Below are positions 28,761-42,148 of a stretch of DNA of 64,000 nucleotides, piece after piece. The notes under the pieces were generated by a model. That model was not told the DNA's origin, ran no database searches, and saw nothing but the letters and a program-made list of their open reading frames with translations. Positions within the stretch are counted from its first letter, which is position 1. Each line of letters begins with the position of its first letter. A program made the translations under genes and the position numbers. The stretch is from positions 1 through 64,000 of the forward strand of contig JANATG010000008.1 in assembly GCA_029449235.1 (NCBI GenBank), in the 5' to 3' direction. The stretch is from Linnemannia schmuckeri. Lineage: Eukaryota; Mortierellomycota; Mortierellomycetes; Mortierellales; Mortierellaceae.

Positions 28761-31211
28761 ATGAACCCCAACAGGATAAGACCGACTGAAGATATCTTCA
28801 ACCCCGACGATCCGCATATCCGTGAGGCAAGTTTAAGAGTTACATTTCAGGAGTCAGTTGTCTCTGTTGACACGATTTGTGAGAGTCTCTAGTTTAACAA
28901 GCATTATCGACATCTCTTATTTTCAAATAGGATATCATACGGATGATTATGCAGTATCTTGGAGACGAGGGATATAATGCTTCGCAAATGACGATCCAAG
29001 ATGAATCCAACGTCAAATGGCACGAGCGAGAGGAAAACACGAATGACACCCGTCGGTTGAAAAAGGCTATCCTTGGTAAGCACACCTCTTGGAAGAAAGT
29101 TGTCAGATCATTGCTGACATGGTCAAAAGAGTCAAATGGTAAGATTAGGACCAACATCTAATAGACGCATTTGTCGATGCACGACTGATTAATTAGATGG
29201 CGAGTGGACAGAGGTTGACAAAATCTGCTCTAAACCGCTTTTCAAAAACCAAAAGAGCTTCCTCTTTGCTGTCTATAAACAGCAGTATCTCGAGTACATT
29301 GAGCATCGCGAGATGCAAAAGGTATACTTTAGGAACTTAGAGGTTCATGGACAGAAAAACCCTATCACGCATGTCTGGACATGTTCTTTTGGCTTACGAT
29401 CGGCTTATTTCTTCGGCTTTAGGCTTTCACATTTATTCAGAAGCGTTTAAAGCCTTTGGAACAGCACCAAAAGACACCTGCAGAGTTCAAAGACCTGTGT
29501 TATCTTCTTACGACAAAGTCGATCCATGACGCGCCCTCTTTCAGGAGCTGGGAGGGAATCGCTCAGGGACGGGACAAGTTGGTCGAACAGTTCCAGAGTA
29601 TGCTTGATGTTGAGAACTCCGTCAAGGATGGTAAGCTACGCCTAACCATGTTTTCAGCTCAAACTTTTGTTTTCTTTGCCTTTGCCAGTGATTACTAATA
29701 GCCAAACAATGTCCTCCCATCTTTTCAGGCTCGGTCTACGTGCCTCCAAACAGATTACTTAATCTTCTCCGCCAAGCAGTTGCCTATCAGATCGAGGTGT
29801 CACGTTATCATCCAAGGATCTCACCCATTGTCGAAACACTCTTGCAGGACTTCTCGCCCTTTGTGATTCCTAACGCATGCAAGACGATCATGCAAGGCCA
29901 CCGTGGCAACGTCAAGTGTGCCGAGTTTGTTGGACATGAAGGCCGCACCATCATCTCTGGATCAAGGTACATTCATTGTGTGCTGTTTGCTATGAGAGCT
30001 TCTATGATCTGTCGTTCCCTCTCTTGACAACGAAAACGTGTTTAATTTGAACGGATATCATTAGTGACAATACACTCCGGGTATGGGACACGGAAACAGG
30101 ACAATGTCTTCACATTCTGGAAGGCCACTCGTCAAGGATCTGGGATGTATCATCCAACGATGTAGGAACAACTGTCGCTAGCGCCAGTGGAGACTCAACT
30201 GTCAAGATTTGGGACATCAAAAGTTCCAAGGCTTCCTGTCGGGCCACACTCAGTGGCCATTCAGGAGATGTCTACACTGTGAAATACCACCCAACCAGCG
30301 TATGTGTCCTTTGTGATATTCGTATCCACTTGCGTTGAACTTTGTCCCTGCCCTACCTCGAGTCTTCTCCCTCATCTTCCTTCCATTGCTTATCACTATC
30401 ACATGTACATAGAACCATGTGGTGTCAGGAGGATACGACAAGATTGTGAGATTGCACGACTTGACGACAGGACAAGTAGTAAAGACATTCAGCGGCCACC
30501 AACTCGCAGTCTCCAAAGTCATTATCAACCCCGTCGGCAACCTCATTGTCAGTGGCTCGAAGGACAACACCATCAAGTTCTGGGACCTTGTTTCGGGTGT
30601 GTGCATCAAGACCATATCTTCTCACTTGGGCGAGGTCACCTCCGTAGCCATGAACTCGAACGGGACGCTTCTTCTTAGTAGCTCCAAAGACAACTCGAAC
30701 CGTCTCTGGGATGTCAGAATGGTAAGTTGCACGAGGCTGTTTTCGACGCCTAAACTATCAAGGAAGTCGCTGCCACGCAAGCATTTATATTGATCTCTTA
30801 TTTTTTTTCATGACCTTAGACACGCCCTCTACGGAAACTCAAGGGTCATCAGAATACATCCAAGAACTTTATAAGAGCAGGATTCGCACACAACTCGCTA
30901 CTGGTGGGAGGATCTGAGGATGGTCTTGTCTACATTTGGGACCAAGAGTCAGGAGACATCCTGCAAAAGCTTCAAGGTCACGAGGCCATGGTCTACAATG
31001 CCGTTTGGTCACCCAAGCAGAGCATGTTTGTTAGTTCAAGTGATGACAGGACTGTCCGCACCTGGTACTACGATGGTAAGTCTCTGTCGATGATCTTATC
31101 TTTGCTCATTTCATGACATGTCCAGCACACTGCAACTGATTTTTGACTGATATATATTCTTGACCATCATGACCTCACATTGGTCCACATATAGAAAAAC
31201 GAGCTTTGTGA
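28761..31211 (+). CDS. LisH/CTLH/WD40-repeat protein (SMU1-like architecture)
   Basis: Nine exons give 532 residues: 28761-28826, 28931-29075, 29197-29321, 29423-29630, 29729-29966, 30065-30299, 30413-30721, 30820-31075 and 31195-31211. The N-terminus is a LisH-like helix (DIIRMIMQYL), then a CTLH-type region (LKKAIL, WTEVDKIC, HREMQKAFTFIQKRLKPLE). The C-terminal half has at least six WD40 blades (SGSSDNTLRVWD, ASGDSTVKIWD, VSGGYDKIVRLHD, SGSKDNTIKFWD, LSSSKDNSNRLWD, GGSEDGLVYIWD). The architecture is that of SMU1, a splicing factor, but sequence similarity does not prove orthology. Exon 1 and its ATG are uncertain; intron 1 uses a GC donor. The gene is convergent with THO2, 120 bp apart. 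Confidence 0.78.
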
Positions 31212-31331
31212 AAAATAGTCGGTTTTTGTTATTGACAACGATCGAAAATAAAGAAACTATCGTTGTTTTTGGCAATATTACTCAACTGGAAATCCAGCCC
31301 TGGGCTAGCAGTGTGCATGTAAGAGAGATAT

Positions 31332-34300
31332 TTATCTCTTTTTACTGCGACGACCGCCACCGCCACCGCTACCGCCAGATCTCTCTGAAGGGGCGTTTGA
31401 AGACATGCCACGTCCTCCCCCTCCACCTTGTCCAGTACTCAACCGGTTACTGCCCGTGCCCATCCCGTGGTCTCTCGATCGTGATGGTTCTCCTCTACGA
31501 CTATTATCGAACGAACAACATAGACTCAAAATTAGCATGGGGAAACCAATGACAAGGTAGAGGAAATGAATCGCAAGAAAATGATGAAATGAAAGACTTA
31601 CTCTCGGCGAGACTCTTCGTGGCCGCGAGAGGTAGAAATGCCGTGGTCCGTCATCGATCCACCGCCAGCGTTCGATCGTGAACGGAGCGAGCTCGTGCTA
31701 AGGCCAGTTTCAACACTTGTTCCGGAGAGCCCATCGTGATCGTGTCGGGAGGAGAAATTTGGCGAGCTGGTAGAACTGCTCTGAAGGTGTGCATCTGAAG
31801 GGTGGTCATCCGTGGGTCGGTTCAATTTGATACGTTTTGATCCCGATGGGGTGACTATGGCTGCTCCTCTCGCCTATTGTTTGCAAGGGATAAGTTAAGA
31901 TTCGTTAGATAACTTCATTACATCAATATACGAGTATGTTTTCTAATTTCTGAAATCAGCTCTAACAACTTACATGTGAGCCAGATGTAGACAAAATCGG
32001 AGATCCTGGACGGACGACAGCGGGGCTTCCATCTGCTCGCGGTGGAGGTGGGGGCATTGCCAAAGAATCGGCAGTGAACGATTCGGCAAGAGGCGAGGAC
32101 GATGGCATGTCCTTTGTCCTGTCTCGGGGTGAGCCATCGCGGCCAACTAATAAAGGAGCGGAAGATATATTGACATTGGTCAGTGAACAAAAATGCACGT
32201 TCTGTCAGCCTCACATCAAAGGACGCAAGCTCAGCGTACCATCTGGTTCAATTTGGCGCTTACGACTTGAACTGGCACTTCGGCTCGAACCCTAGAAAAA
32301 AACATGAAAGAAAAAAATAATCTGTGAGACGATTCTCTTGCACTAGCAGACAAATTCAATGCCACAACGGCCTTCCACCTACCCTTGTTTCATCGGTCGT
32401 TGGATCATCACGTCGACGCTTAGATTCCTTCTCGCGCTCAGGACTGGCGTTCCGGCTTCCCCGGCCACGCTTTCGATCGCTCGAGTCTGTACGACGCTCT
32501 GATCGAGATTCTCTGCCTCCCTTTCGGCTTTCTATTACGAAGAAAAAGATAGAAATCAAAGAGTATTAGCATACTTCATTCAAATATAAATTATGATATC
32601 AAGCATTGAAAAAATTACAAAACGTGAAGTTACCTTCTTGACCAGCTTCATGGCGGCGAGAGGTACCACGTCCGTCGCGATCACGCGTACTGGGCTCTTG
32701 TCTGGCGCCTCCGCGAGTAGACCGTCCCTCCTCTCGATCGTTTTCGTCTCGGCTGTAATCTGATACCTCGCGGTGACCTTCGCGCGCACTCTCTGCACTC
32801 GGAGGAGAGGTACGGCCCTCGCGTTCACGACCTTCCCTTACCCTGTCTTCTCCTCGTCTGGAAGGTGAGACTTTGGTGCGGTTTGTGCCTGTGACCTCTT
32901 CTCGGCGGTCTGCGCCTCGCCTTTCCTGTTCACGTCCACCACCGTCACCACGCTGACGATCTCGTCCACTGGCCATTGAAGGGGTCTCCAATGCAAGAGT
33001 CTCCTTGACGGCTTCGCGAATGCGTTCCCGGCCTTGGGGTCTCCTGTCCCTGGTCCCTTCGCGCAACATCGCACGATCCGAGTCTTCCACAATGTCTCTG
33101 TCTCGGTTCCTCTCTGACTCCCGCCCAGCTGCCTTCTTGTCGTCGTCGCGGTATCGTTCACGCTCCTTTTGACGGTCAACGTCGTTCGAGGGCTCACTTG
33201 GCGACCCAGTATCCAACTGAAGCAGAGCAGCTCGAGAGGGATGTACCCGCGAGGTCTCGCTCGATTGTTGACGTGATACGCTAGGACGGGCTCCTCCATC
33301 GCGAGCATCCTTGCCCTCTCTAGTTTCGTCGCGTGGCATTTCCCGTGGGTCCTTGGGGGCCAAGAGAACCCGGGCATCTCGGGCATCACGAGTATCTCGG
33401 CCTTCTCGGCCTTCGCGGACATCCCGCGGATCTCGGACATCTCGAATTTCTCGCAGATCTCGAACATCTCTGACGTCTCGAGCATCTCGACTCTCACGCG
33501 GCTCCCTACCATTCCTACCCTCTCTTCCCTCACCTCCATCTCTCAGCTCACGCAAATCTCGAGAAGCAGGCAAAGGTCGGGCATCCCTGGCGTCTCGTCC
33601 ATCGCGGGCGTCTCTATCACGGGGATCCCTAGGTGCAGAGTCTCGGAGCTCCTTTCGACTGGCAACAGCATCTCGTCCATCGCGACGGTCTCTCACTTCA
33701 GGCGGAGGCATGGCGGACGATCCCTTCGCGTCACTTCGGAGATCTCTATCTGTGCCTTCTGTCAAATCCCGAACCCGATCACGCCCACCCCCATCGCGTT
33801 GAACGTTGCTCTCCTTGTAATCCCTCCCGATATCACGAGGCGAGTTCCTGGATTGATCTCGGTTACCCTGATCCTTGTTCAATTCTCTGACAGACTCCTT
33901 GGTCGAGTCTCGAGAAGCAGCCTCCTTACCATCGTCACGGATGGACTCGCGCAATTGGTCTTTGGCACCGTCCTTGTTCTCTTGGGCGTCCCGCGCGGTC
34001 GGCGTGCTCTTCAGGGAAATAACAAGGAGCTCTGGAACTGGATCGGCACGAGGCTGGTTGGAGGCAGCGGACGTCTCCCTCTCCCGAACTGGTGGATCAC
34101 GAACCTCTCTGTTGAGAGATGCCTGAGGCTGGTCGTTCCGGCTGTCATAAGCAGGGACAGCAGGTTTGGGAGGAAGGGGGATGTTCCTTCGGCCTCCACC
34201 GCCAGGGGAGACTGTTCCGCCGACGCGGGAGTCCCTGATAGTATTGATTCGGTCTTTGGCAGGGTTGTTGGTAGTTGACGAGCGCGAATATCTAATGGTT

Positions 34301-37300
34301 TCAAGAAAATCAGATGGACCGTTAGCTAAGAGAGAAAATGAAATATGGGCATTTCATACTCGCGTCAAGGATATGTGCGTACCCTCTGTCATCACTCTCC
34401 CTATAATTAGACGATGACTGCGCAGGTCTGGCAACATCCGCCTTGGTCTGTTGGGTGATAGATTGAGACCCATTAACGATTGGTGAGGTGGGGGCATCAC
34501 GGGGAGCTGAGCGTCCTGAATCCGTTGATGGCGCTGTCTTGTGCTTGTGGAACAAGGCAACGGCAATCCAAAGATCACTGTCCTGCTGTTTTTTGAGGAC
34601 TCCCAGATAGGCATTCGCCATCAACTTTAGGTCGTCTCTTGTTTCCTTGGCGGCGAGATTCTGAACTGTGGAGAACAATTTGTTTCCGATGAGAGATAAA
34701 ACCGGATAGCACGGGGCGATCTCTCGGAGAATCATGATCGAGTTCTTGATCCGCATGTACTCTTTGGAATCCAGCATGCCAACGAATATCTACGTTGCAG
34801 AAGTATAAAAAGCAGTTTGCTGATAAATGCCATGCCTGTACCAATTTTCCATATCATCCTTGCTTCCAATTTCACCGAGTCGCTTACCCTAAAGAGTCTA
34901 GTGTGCCACTTGTACATCAAGTGCCGGAAATCCTCATACTCCAAGAGCCTGGGTGTATCTCGCCATTCCTTACGAAATCCTATGAGATGAGGAGGAACTG
35001 CTTCCTTTTCGAATATGTCCTTATTGGCATGCAATCGGGCAAGATACGAGAGAATCTGGTTCATGAATCGGCCGTACGTCTTTGCTTCATGCTCTGAAGA
35101 CAGGAAGATGACGCGATCAATCTCCATAATCAACTAAAACAAAGGGAACAGACTGGTTAAGCAACCTTACGAAACACAGATATCTGAAAAAAGCAAAAGA
35201 GCTGAGCATAAACAAGAGACTCAATTACCTTGTCGTAAAGAGAGAGGGTCGAGAAGTTGGCCGTTCCCAGATTGTGCATAATCTCCATGAACTTGGAGCA
35301 GTACAGTGCATCGAGGCTGGAGGAGATGGCACGAGGGTAGATGCAGTACTGAATCGTCTGGCTGGCTATTTCATGGCGATCAGGCGCCACTACTAAAAGA
35401 GAATGTTATTCGAGGAAAGGCTGTCAGTACATTTGAAGGCTGAACAATACAAGTAGCATGATAATGAGATTATCAGTTGATGAATACTTACAGCCTGCAA
35501 ACCAATGCTGGGACTCTCTCTTGAGGCGCTCCATGACGTGCTTGTGATTAATGAGTTGATTTTTCATCTCAAGATCGAGCCTAGCTGCCGAAATGAGAAG
35601 TCGTTCACGATCTCGACCTCGCTTCGCCTGCGCAGTGGGGCCATAATGGGCTCGGTCATTGTCCATGTTGACAACGGCCTGCTTCAACTTCGCGATTTCG
35701 GACTTATACTGATCCACAGGTACAAAAACATCGTAGAGGCTCAACTGCCAGAAGGTGACGTAGAACTGAGGGCTCAGCCCTCGCCATGCCCGTGTGGGGA
35801 GAATCTCTCTAGCCTCCTCCGCGATGGGCTCAAGGGATTTGAGCCATGGTAAGGGTGCTGTTTCGGCAGTGTTGGCACTTGTTGAAGATTCGCCGGTATC
35901 AGCTGACTGACCGTCAATCTCCATGACCTCCTGTCTAGGTGCGTTGATATCTTCGACTGGCTTGTCCTGAGTCGCTGCCAATTTCAGCTCTCGCTCCTTT
36001 TGCTCCCGTTCCTTCTATAAAAGCCAAAGTAATGAAAATAGGGACGTTGTGTCAGTAAAATCACTATCTAAAACTGCGACTAAGTCCTACCACCAGAACA
36101 TCAAGCATTGTGCAAGCGTACCTGAACCAAGTCCTGCAGTTTTGGACGCAAGATATGCATGGCCACGCTTGGCTCGATTTTGTACTTGGAACACAAATCA
36201 GTGAGGGAGGGGACAATTCGAGGGTAGTCCTTCTGGAGGTTGACCGACATGAAATCCGTGAGTTGAAGAAGCATAGTGTGTGCTTGATCCGTCAAATTAC
36301 TGAGAAGCTTTAGGTGAGGAATTTCCTCCTCGCCAAAAATGCACTCCTGTCGATGCTGCGCGATCAAGACCAAGAGGTGGCTGGCAATGTTGTCGTGAAG
36401 CATCGCCTCCTGCAGACGGTAGCAACTCTTGGCATTCTTCTTCATGACCGTTCCGGCAACACCTCCAAAGAGAGCCTCGTTCCTGAGCAATTCTCCTCCT
36501 GCCATGGCTTGAAGCTGCGAGTCGTTCAGGTTACTCGGGTCCTCGACGCCGCCCATCTTTGACAGCAGCTCCCGTAAGACGACCAGATCGTGCGGGATTT
36601 GCATGCGCAGTTGGTTGACAATGTACTGCAAGATGCCGTCGAGTTCGGCCGAGGGATACTTGCGATACAAGTTTCCGCAGAACGACGCCAATGCTAAGAA
36701 GGTTTGTTATATAGAGATACGCATGAGTTGCCACGCATCTTCATACCTAGAATCATTATATGAGAGATGCTGAAACAGATATCTCCAGCTATCAACTTAC
36801 TGTTCATCCACTTGGCTGGCAAGATGCCATCCTCCTGGACTTTGCTACGGGTGTTCTTGGAAATGGACTCGAGAAGGGCGTATCCCAGAACATCGTAGCC
36901 AAAGTCGGTAAGGTACTTGCAGGCATCGACGAGCGGCTGAACCATGTTGTCGTATCCTCCCTCGAGTTGCTTCATGGCTGCGGCAAAGACGATCAGAGGG
37001 TTCGAGTGAGCCAGCTTGGCGAACTTGCGTCCATACTGCTTCACGTCCTCCTTGTTGATTCGACGCATCACGTTCTTGGCCTCCTTTTCTGTCTCCGCAG
37101 ATGCGACCAACATTTCCGGATACAACTTTGCCGATTCTGTCTTCCATTCTCCGTAGAGACCGAATCGTGTTTCGTAGCGCAGGCCTTTCAAAACCTGCCA
37201 AACCTCATTCACCATACCTAGAGGATAATGAGAAACAATAGAAAGATGTGTTAGTTAGCCGTCAGGGGATAAAGCGAGAGAAATCAGCCTAAGCAACCGT

Positions 37301-39956
37301 CGACAATGATAGAAACATCCTTACCTGGATTGGAATAGATTAGAGAGATGGTAGGGAGGAAAAGTGCTCGTGTCATGTCAACCCAGATAGATTCGATGAA
37401 TTCCTTCCTGGCGATGAGACTTTTGAGTGTTGAATCGTCGGTGGAGGCCTCGCCGTCCTTTTGTTCCAACAGCGTCTGCTTCAATTCCGTACGCTTGATC
37501 GTCTCCCTAAGTTGATCCAATGTTCCTGCCCCAATACGGCAAAGCTTGGTAACAAGGACGGTGTCGCGATGAATGCGAACACCAACAACGGCAAGCAAAG
37601 GGCTGACAAATTCGACAATATCCTCAATCGAACCACAGCGGACTAGACCATCAGCCCAATTTGTGTAGAAGAACTCATAGCGCTGCGTGGAGGTTGGAAG
37701 GGGAGGTCGAGGCGACAAAATGTGGACAGTAGCGAGCTCCCGCCCTTTTGGAACTGTAGGATATCGGCTCGTAATACCCTTGTCCTGAACCAGCTCAGGG
37801 TGGCGTTTGCTTGGTGAGAATTGGTCGTAAACATCTTGGATCATGACGTGAATAAGCCGACAGATAAGATCTGCCATCTCCGGGTATGATGCTGTAAGTC
37901 GTGGAAAGTTGGCGAGGACAAGCAAGGCATTTTCTACATCCCCGATAGCAAGGAGGGCGTTCGTAATGCCAACTTTTTGGTTTGGGAGTGGCAGTTCCGC
38001 CACTGTCTCAACCGCACTGACAGTCGGTTTGGGAATATCCTTAGTAGCTGATACCGCGCTTCCTGTGGGCGTGTCATCCACCAGCGCTCCTGCCATCTAT
38101 GTTTTCGAAAACGGTTGAAAAGCGTAATTAATAAGGAAAAAAGGTACTAGAATGCATAAACAATCGTCACAAAATATTGTTGAGACTTACAGCCAGCGCG
38201 TTGCCCTTGAATGACATGGCCTTATCTTTCATGTCTGATACAAAGTTCTTGTACTCTGCCTCCATGGCCACATCAGGCAATGAAAGCTATTGTGAAATCA
38301 AATAATAAATACCATAGTATTAGTCATGAGAACATCATTTGCATGTCATATAGAACTACTGCTACGCTCTCACGACAATGGCAAACGACCATCACAACTT
38401 ACATGTGCATAGAGGTCTTCGAGCATCACAATCGAGGACTTGATGAGCAATGCCGCTACCATGTAGAGCTCCACAGGTTTCTTGTGACGATGCTCTTGTT
38501 TCTAGAAATGTAAACAGACGAAAATATAAAATTAATTAGCTTGCAGTCAGCAAGGAGCGAGTAATTGTTAGCCAAAGGAAACAACCTGCACATCGTTATG
38601 TCATACCTGGAGAATTTGAAATTTAAACCCCAAAATCTGCGCGCAGGTTTTGACGCGTCCTGTTGTTCCTTGCTCCTGAGCTTTTGGGCTCCACTGAGAC
38701 TTCCGCAAGAAGTATATGAAGAAGCGATAGTGCGTCACGACGTTTGCAGCAAACACGTCCAGAACAATGTCCAAAACTCTGTTGGGGTCCAGATCGAAAC
38801 AACCTGTGTAGACAGAAAACAATAGCGTCGTTAGTTGGTAAGTTTTCTTGAAGAAACACCTTATCCTGATCCACATATACTTCAATGTGGATTTTCAAGT
38901 AAAAAGCTTACCAATGAGAGATTGGACGTGAGTAAAGACGGTGCTGGCTTTGCTTTCTGTCGCCCTGTCATCGTCTTCGTCGGCAGTCCCGCTAGCCAGC
39001 TCTGTAATCAACTTGGAGTATCCCTCTGATTCCTCGCGCAAGAGATTGTACTTTTGTTGCTTGTACCTAGGATATGCTCCCGATAAAGAGGGTAAGCATG
39101 TGGGCGTGGTTGGTTAATCTGTCTTTCTTCGGCTAGAGTAAAATGCTGACGATGACGAAGCGCATTGAGTATTGAGTATCGACTTACAACTGCGATGTAT
39201 TGATGCGCACGACACGGATGGTAAACCATTTTGAGTTGGGAATGAGTCCAACGTGTTCCAGAAACGCAATCTCCCATCTTTCCTTCATAATGTCAACAGG
39301 AACAAAGTTCTTGTCCTGTGTTTTTTTGCAGTAAACGAGGTAACACGGAACGAGTTTAGTATTCTGTACTGATTATCCCAATGGTGCCAATTTTAGCTCA
39401 TGCAACTCTTTCTTTTTTCTTCTCTCATTTTCTCCACTTCTCTACCCATCTCCTCTCCTGTAGAAAGCTTAAAAGAAAGAAAAGAAGAAAAGGTTCTTAC
39501 GATGATGGCGGTAGTGAGTTCACGGAGCTTCTCCTGACGCTGCTGACCAATAGCCTCGCTCTCAATGTCCATGATCCAGATCAAGTCAACAATATCTGAA
39601 GCCACGTCCGTTGTGCAGGTGCTCTCCTGTCGCTGTGCCAATTCTGCTAGGAATGTGGCCACCTCTGGTGCTGCAATGTCGCCCTCGAGCGCCGCAATCA
39701 GCGCCCTTTGCAGTACTGGCACGACAGGGTGGTGAAGATCGTTGCTTGGTGTATTGAGGAGCGTGGTGGCGTATGTCAATCTATGGTTTGTTGTTGTTGT
39801 TCGATAAGAGTCGCAGGGGTCTGTTAGGATTGTGCTTCGAGTTTGCTGTCATTGTGTCGTGTGTGTTGCTTCTAAAAGAGTGCGTGATGGTATTTGTATT
39901 GCTTACAGCTCCTCGTCCATCTTGGTCTTCTTCCAGCGATCAAAGTGTGCCTCCAT
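31332..39956 (-). CDS. THO2: THO complex subunit 2 (Tho2/THOC2)
   Basis: Tho2 is the large scaffold of the THO complex, which couples transcription elongation to mRNP assembly and export and limits R-loops in the nucleus. About 20 exons span 8.6 kb. The first three are 39956-39907, 39780-39501 and 39315-39188. Family blocks are clear: the N-terminal part (ERWEIAFLEHVGLIP, QILGFKFQ), NEVWQVLKGLRYETRFGLYGEWK near 37200, the core with FAKLAHSNPLIVF, and the region up to 34700 (ARMIWKIGTGMAF). From about 34300 on, the protein becomes a very long tail rich in Arg-Asp and Arg-Glu pairs, then a Gly-rich end closing with RRSKKR. The THO2 start ATG is followed by the donor at 39906. Not every small exon near the 3' end is certain. 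Confidence 0.88.
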
Positions 39957-40351
39957 GTTGATCACTGTGTCCGTGTAGTTTTGTTTGGCCAGTACTCGAT
40001 GCGTACGAGTAAGTGAACGAGGGAGGCGTAGTTTTTGTGGCTATTGTTGTGGGCAAGTGTGTGTGCGTGAGTGAGCGAGAAAGAAAGAAAGGAATGGAGC
40101 GATATGGTACAAGAAGGTGAAAAAAAGAAAAGGAAAAAAGGAAAGGGATAATAAAATAAAGGAAGAGAAAGAAAGAAAAAAAAAAAAAAAGGAGCAAAAG
40201 ACAGCGAAGACCGTCTCTTTTTGTAATCGAAGTGAAAGACGAATGAAGAGACGGAAAGGGGAAAAAGAGACGATCGTCTTCAAAAGAACGCGAAGCTTAA
40301 GTCAATTTAATGAGGGCTGTGGCTTGGATTTTCTAAAAGAAGACTGCTTTT
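39957..40351. other. Gap between THO2 start and the DUF2470 gene end
   Basis: This must hold the THO2 promoter. The main feature is a purine-rich stretch (about 40078-40196) of A and G with a 14-A run, which on the THO2 coding strand is a pyrimidine tract about 120-240 bp upstream of the ATG. Confidence 0.6.
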
Positions 40352-41537
40352 TTAATTGTTACCCTGTGCCTGGACTTGTGCTTGTGCTTGTGCGACTCGC
40401 TGTTGGCGACTGGCCAGACGGATCAAGTGGAAGAGAGAAGGGTATCCAAACACAACAACTACAAGCGCCCACTGCATCACATCGGCGGTCTGAAAGAACC
40501 CCTGACCAACAACTACCGTGAAATATACCGACACTAAAGACTCGATAACATGCACAATCGCAAGTCCCTGAACAACCAAATGTATCCTCCATGGTCCCGC
40601 CGTCTTCAGTACCCACTGCAATGCTGGGCTAGTTGTGTTGGGGAAGAAGTCGAGGTAAATCGCCACTGATGCCATGAGCACTAGCACCGCCGCCAACGCA
40701 TCCAGGTCTGGTAATATCGCTGAGGGGCTGTCTGGCATAAGACCCTACAACCATTTTTGTTTGTTCAGTTGGGACGAGTAAGACTGATTAACTATTTGCA
40801 ATCATTGGCATATAGAATCTCAACATAGCATATTCCTGGCCTTGGGTGCTAATGATGGTTCCTGTTCCTGAAAGGCGTAACGAATTGACTGACCCGAAGT
40901 GAGCTCAGTTATTGCAAACTTTCATTTATAGAGAGAGATACAATGACATGACAGGTCCCGATTCCTGAATACATGGACAGTCCTGGACCATATAATAGCC
41001 ATTCTTAATTCTGAGTGACAAATCAGAGTGAGTTCAGGAATTACGATTTGATCCGGGCTGTGATGATAGACATTGGGCCTGAGAATTGTGGCACAACTGA
41101 CTGATCCAGAAAAAGTCCAACCATAGCGACTATCCATGCATGATGAAAATGACACAGAAAGTCCTTGATCCTGACAAAAATAGTAGCTGATCTGGCTAAT
41201 AAGAGATCCAGAGAACAGTGCCTACCTGAGATTGGGAATCGTTGCCCCGGAGAGCGGCTTCGGCTTCCTTGGCAAGGGTATCAAGCTCGTGTTTGACCTG
41301 GCTGACGGCATTGAGTGGATGTCCAAAGGTGACTCTAACCTCATGCTGTTCCCCTTGATTGTGGCAAACGATATCGAATCCATTCTGGTCGATTGATGTG
41401 ACGGTGGCCTTTGTAGCTGTAGGATACTCGCCAAAGTAACGAGCGTAGGACAGTGCCACAGCAGGCCGACTGTTGATATACTCGCACAACCGTGTGGAGT
41501 ATTCGACAATAGGGTCCTTTTGTACACGCCGTTGCAT
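40352..41537 (-). CDS. DUF2470-like protein with C-terminal membrane segments
   Basis: Two exons, 41537-41226 and 40744-40352, join in phase into 234 residues. The first exon looks like a DUF2470 domain (SYARYFGEYPTATKATVTSID...GFDIVC, then VTFGHPL), related to the C-terminal domain of some haem-utilising and FMN-binding proteins. The second exon has about four hydrophobic segments (around LAAVLVLMASVAIYL, LVVQGLAIVHVI, SVYFTVVVGQGFF, ALVVVVFGYPSLFHL) and a Gln/Ala tail. Fungal proteins with this pairing exist, but the function is unknown. The intron is 481 bp, long for this region. The gene is divergent from the hydrolase at 42149. Confidence 0.7.
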
Positions 41538-41868
41538 CCTTGTCCTTGTGTGTCTGTGTCTTTTGATGGTGTGAAGGAAGGTAGTTGAGTAATCGTGTCA
41601 ACTGTCAAATGTGCTCCTGAGCAGAGATGGCAGAGATGATGAATTTGCAAGGAGCGATGAGTGGATCGGCACGTGATCCGTTGTTCAATTAGAGAATATC
41701 CCCGATATTTAACTGCACAAAAATGATCGGGCGGTATGATATGATGAATGAGGAATGGAATGATTATTGGCCTCTTGTCCGTGTCAGCAACACGCAAGCA
41801 CACTTTCCAAAATGGGCATTTTTTTTAAACAAGAGCCATTTTATCTCCGCCAGAGCACATAAAAGGGT

Positions 41869-41876
41869 CTTCTTTT
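41869..41876 (+). promoter_or_regulatory. TATA-like box of the ABHD hydrolase gene
   Basis: CATAAAAG lies 280 bp upstream of the preferred ATG (42149), followed by a pyrimidine-rich stretch. It suggests that transcription starts near 41900, which makes the in-frame ATG at 41723 an unlikely start. Confidence 0.5.
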
Positions 41877-42148
41877 CCTTTCTCTTTTGTCACCCATCAA
41901 CTCTCTTTCACCGTCCACACTCTCACATACACATACACATACTCTCACCTGCCACTTTCTTTCAAGCAAGTAAGCTAGAACACCCCCCTCCGTCAAGCGC
42001 CATTCCACTCACAAAAACACTCGTTCTCTACTCTCTCGTCGTTGCTGGCATAGCTGTTTTCCTCACGCTCTGCTCCTCCACTGACATCCAAGACAGACTC
42101 GCCACCATTCCGCGCCTTTTAATCCGCCCGCGCTTCCGCTTCCCTATC

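Noticed and set aside
33311..33802. Plus-strand Arg/Ser-rich reading frame that looks like an SR protein
   Set aside because: It is the exact antisense of the Arg/Asp-rich THO2 tail, whose frame continues conserved THO2 exons.
40900..41225. A small gene in the long intron of the DUF2470 gene
   Set aside because: The short frames there have no recognisable sequence, and the two flanking exons join in phase with good splice sites.
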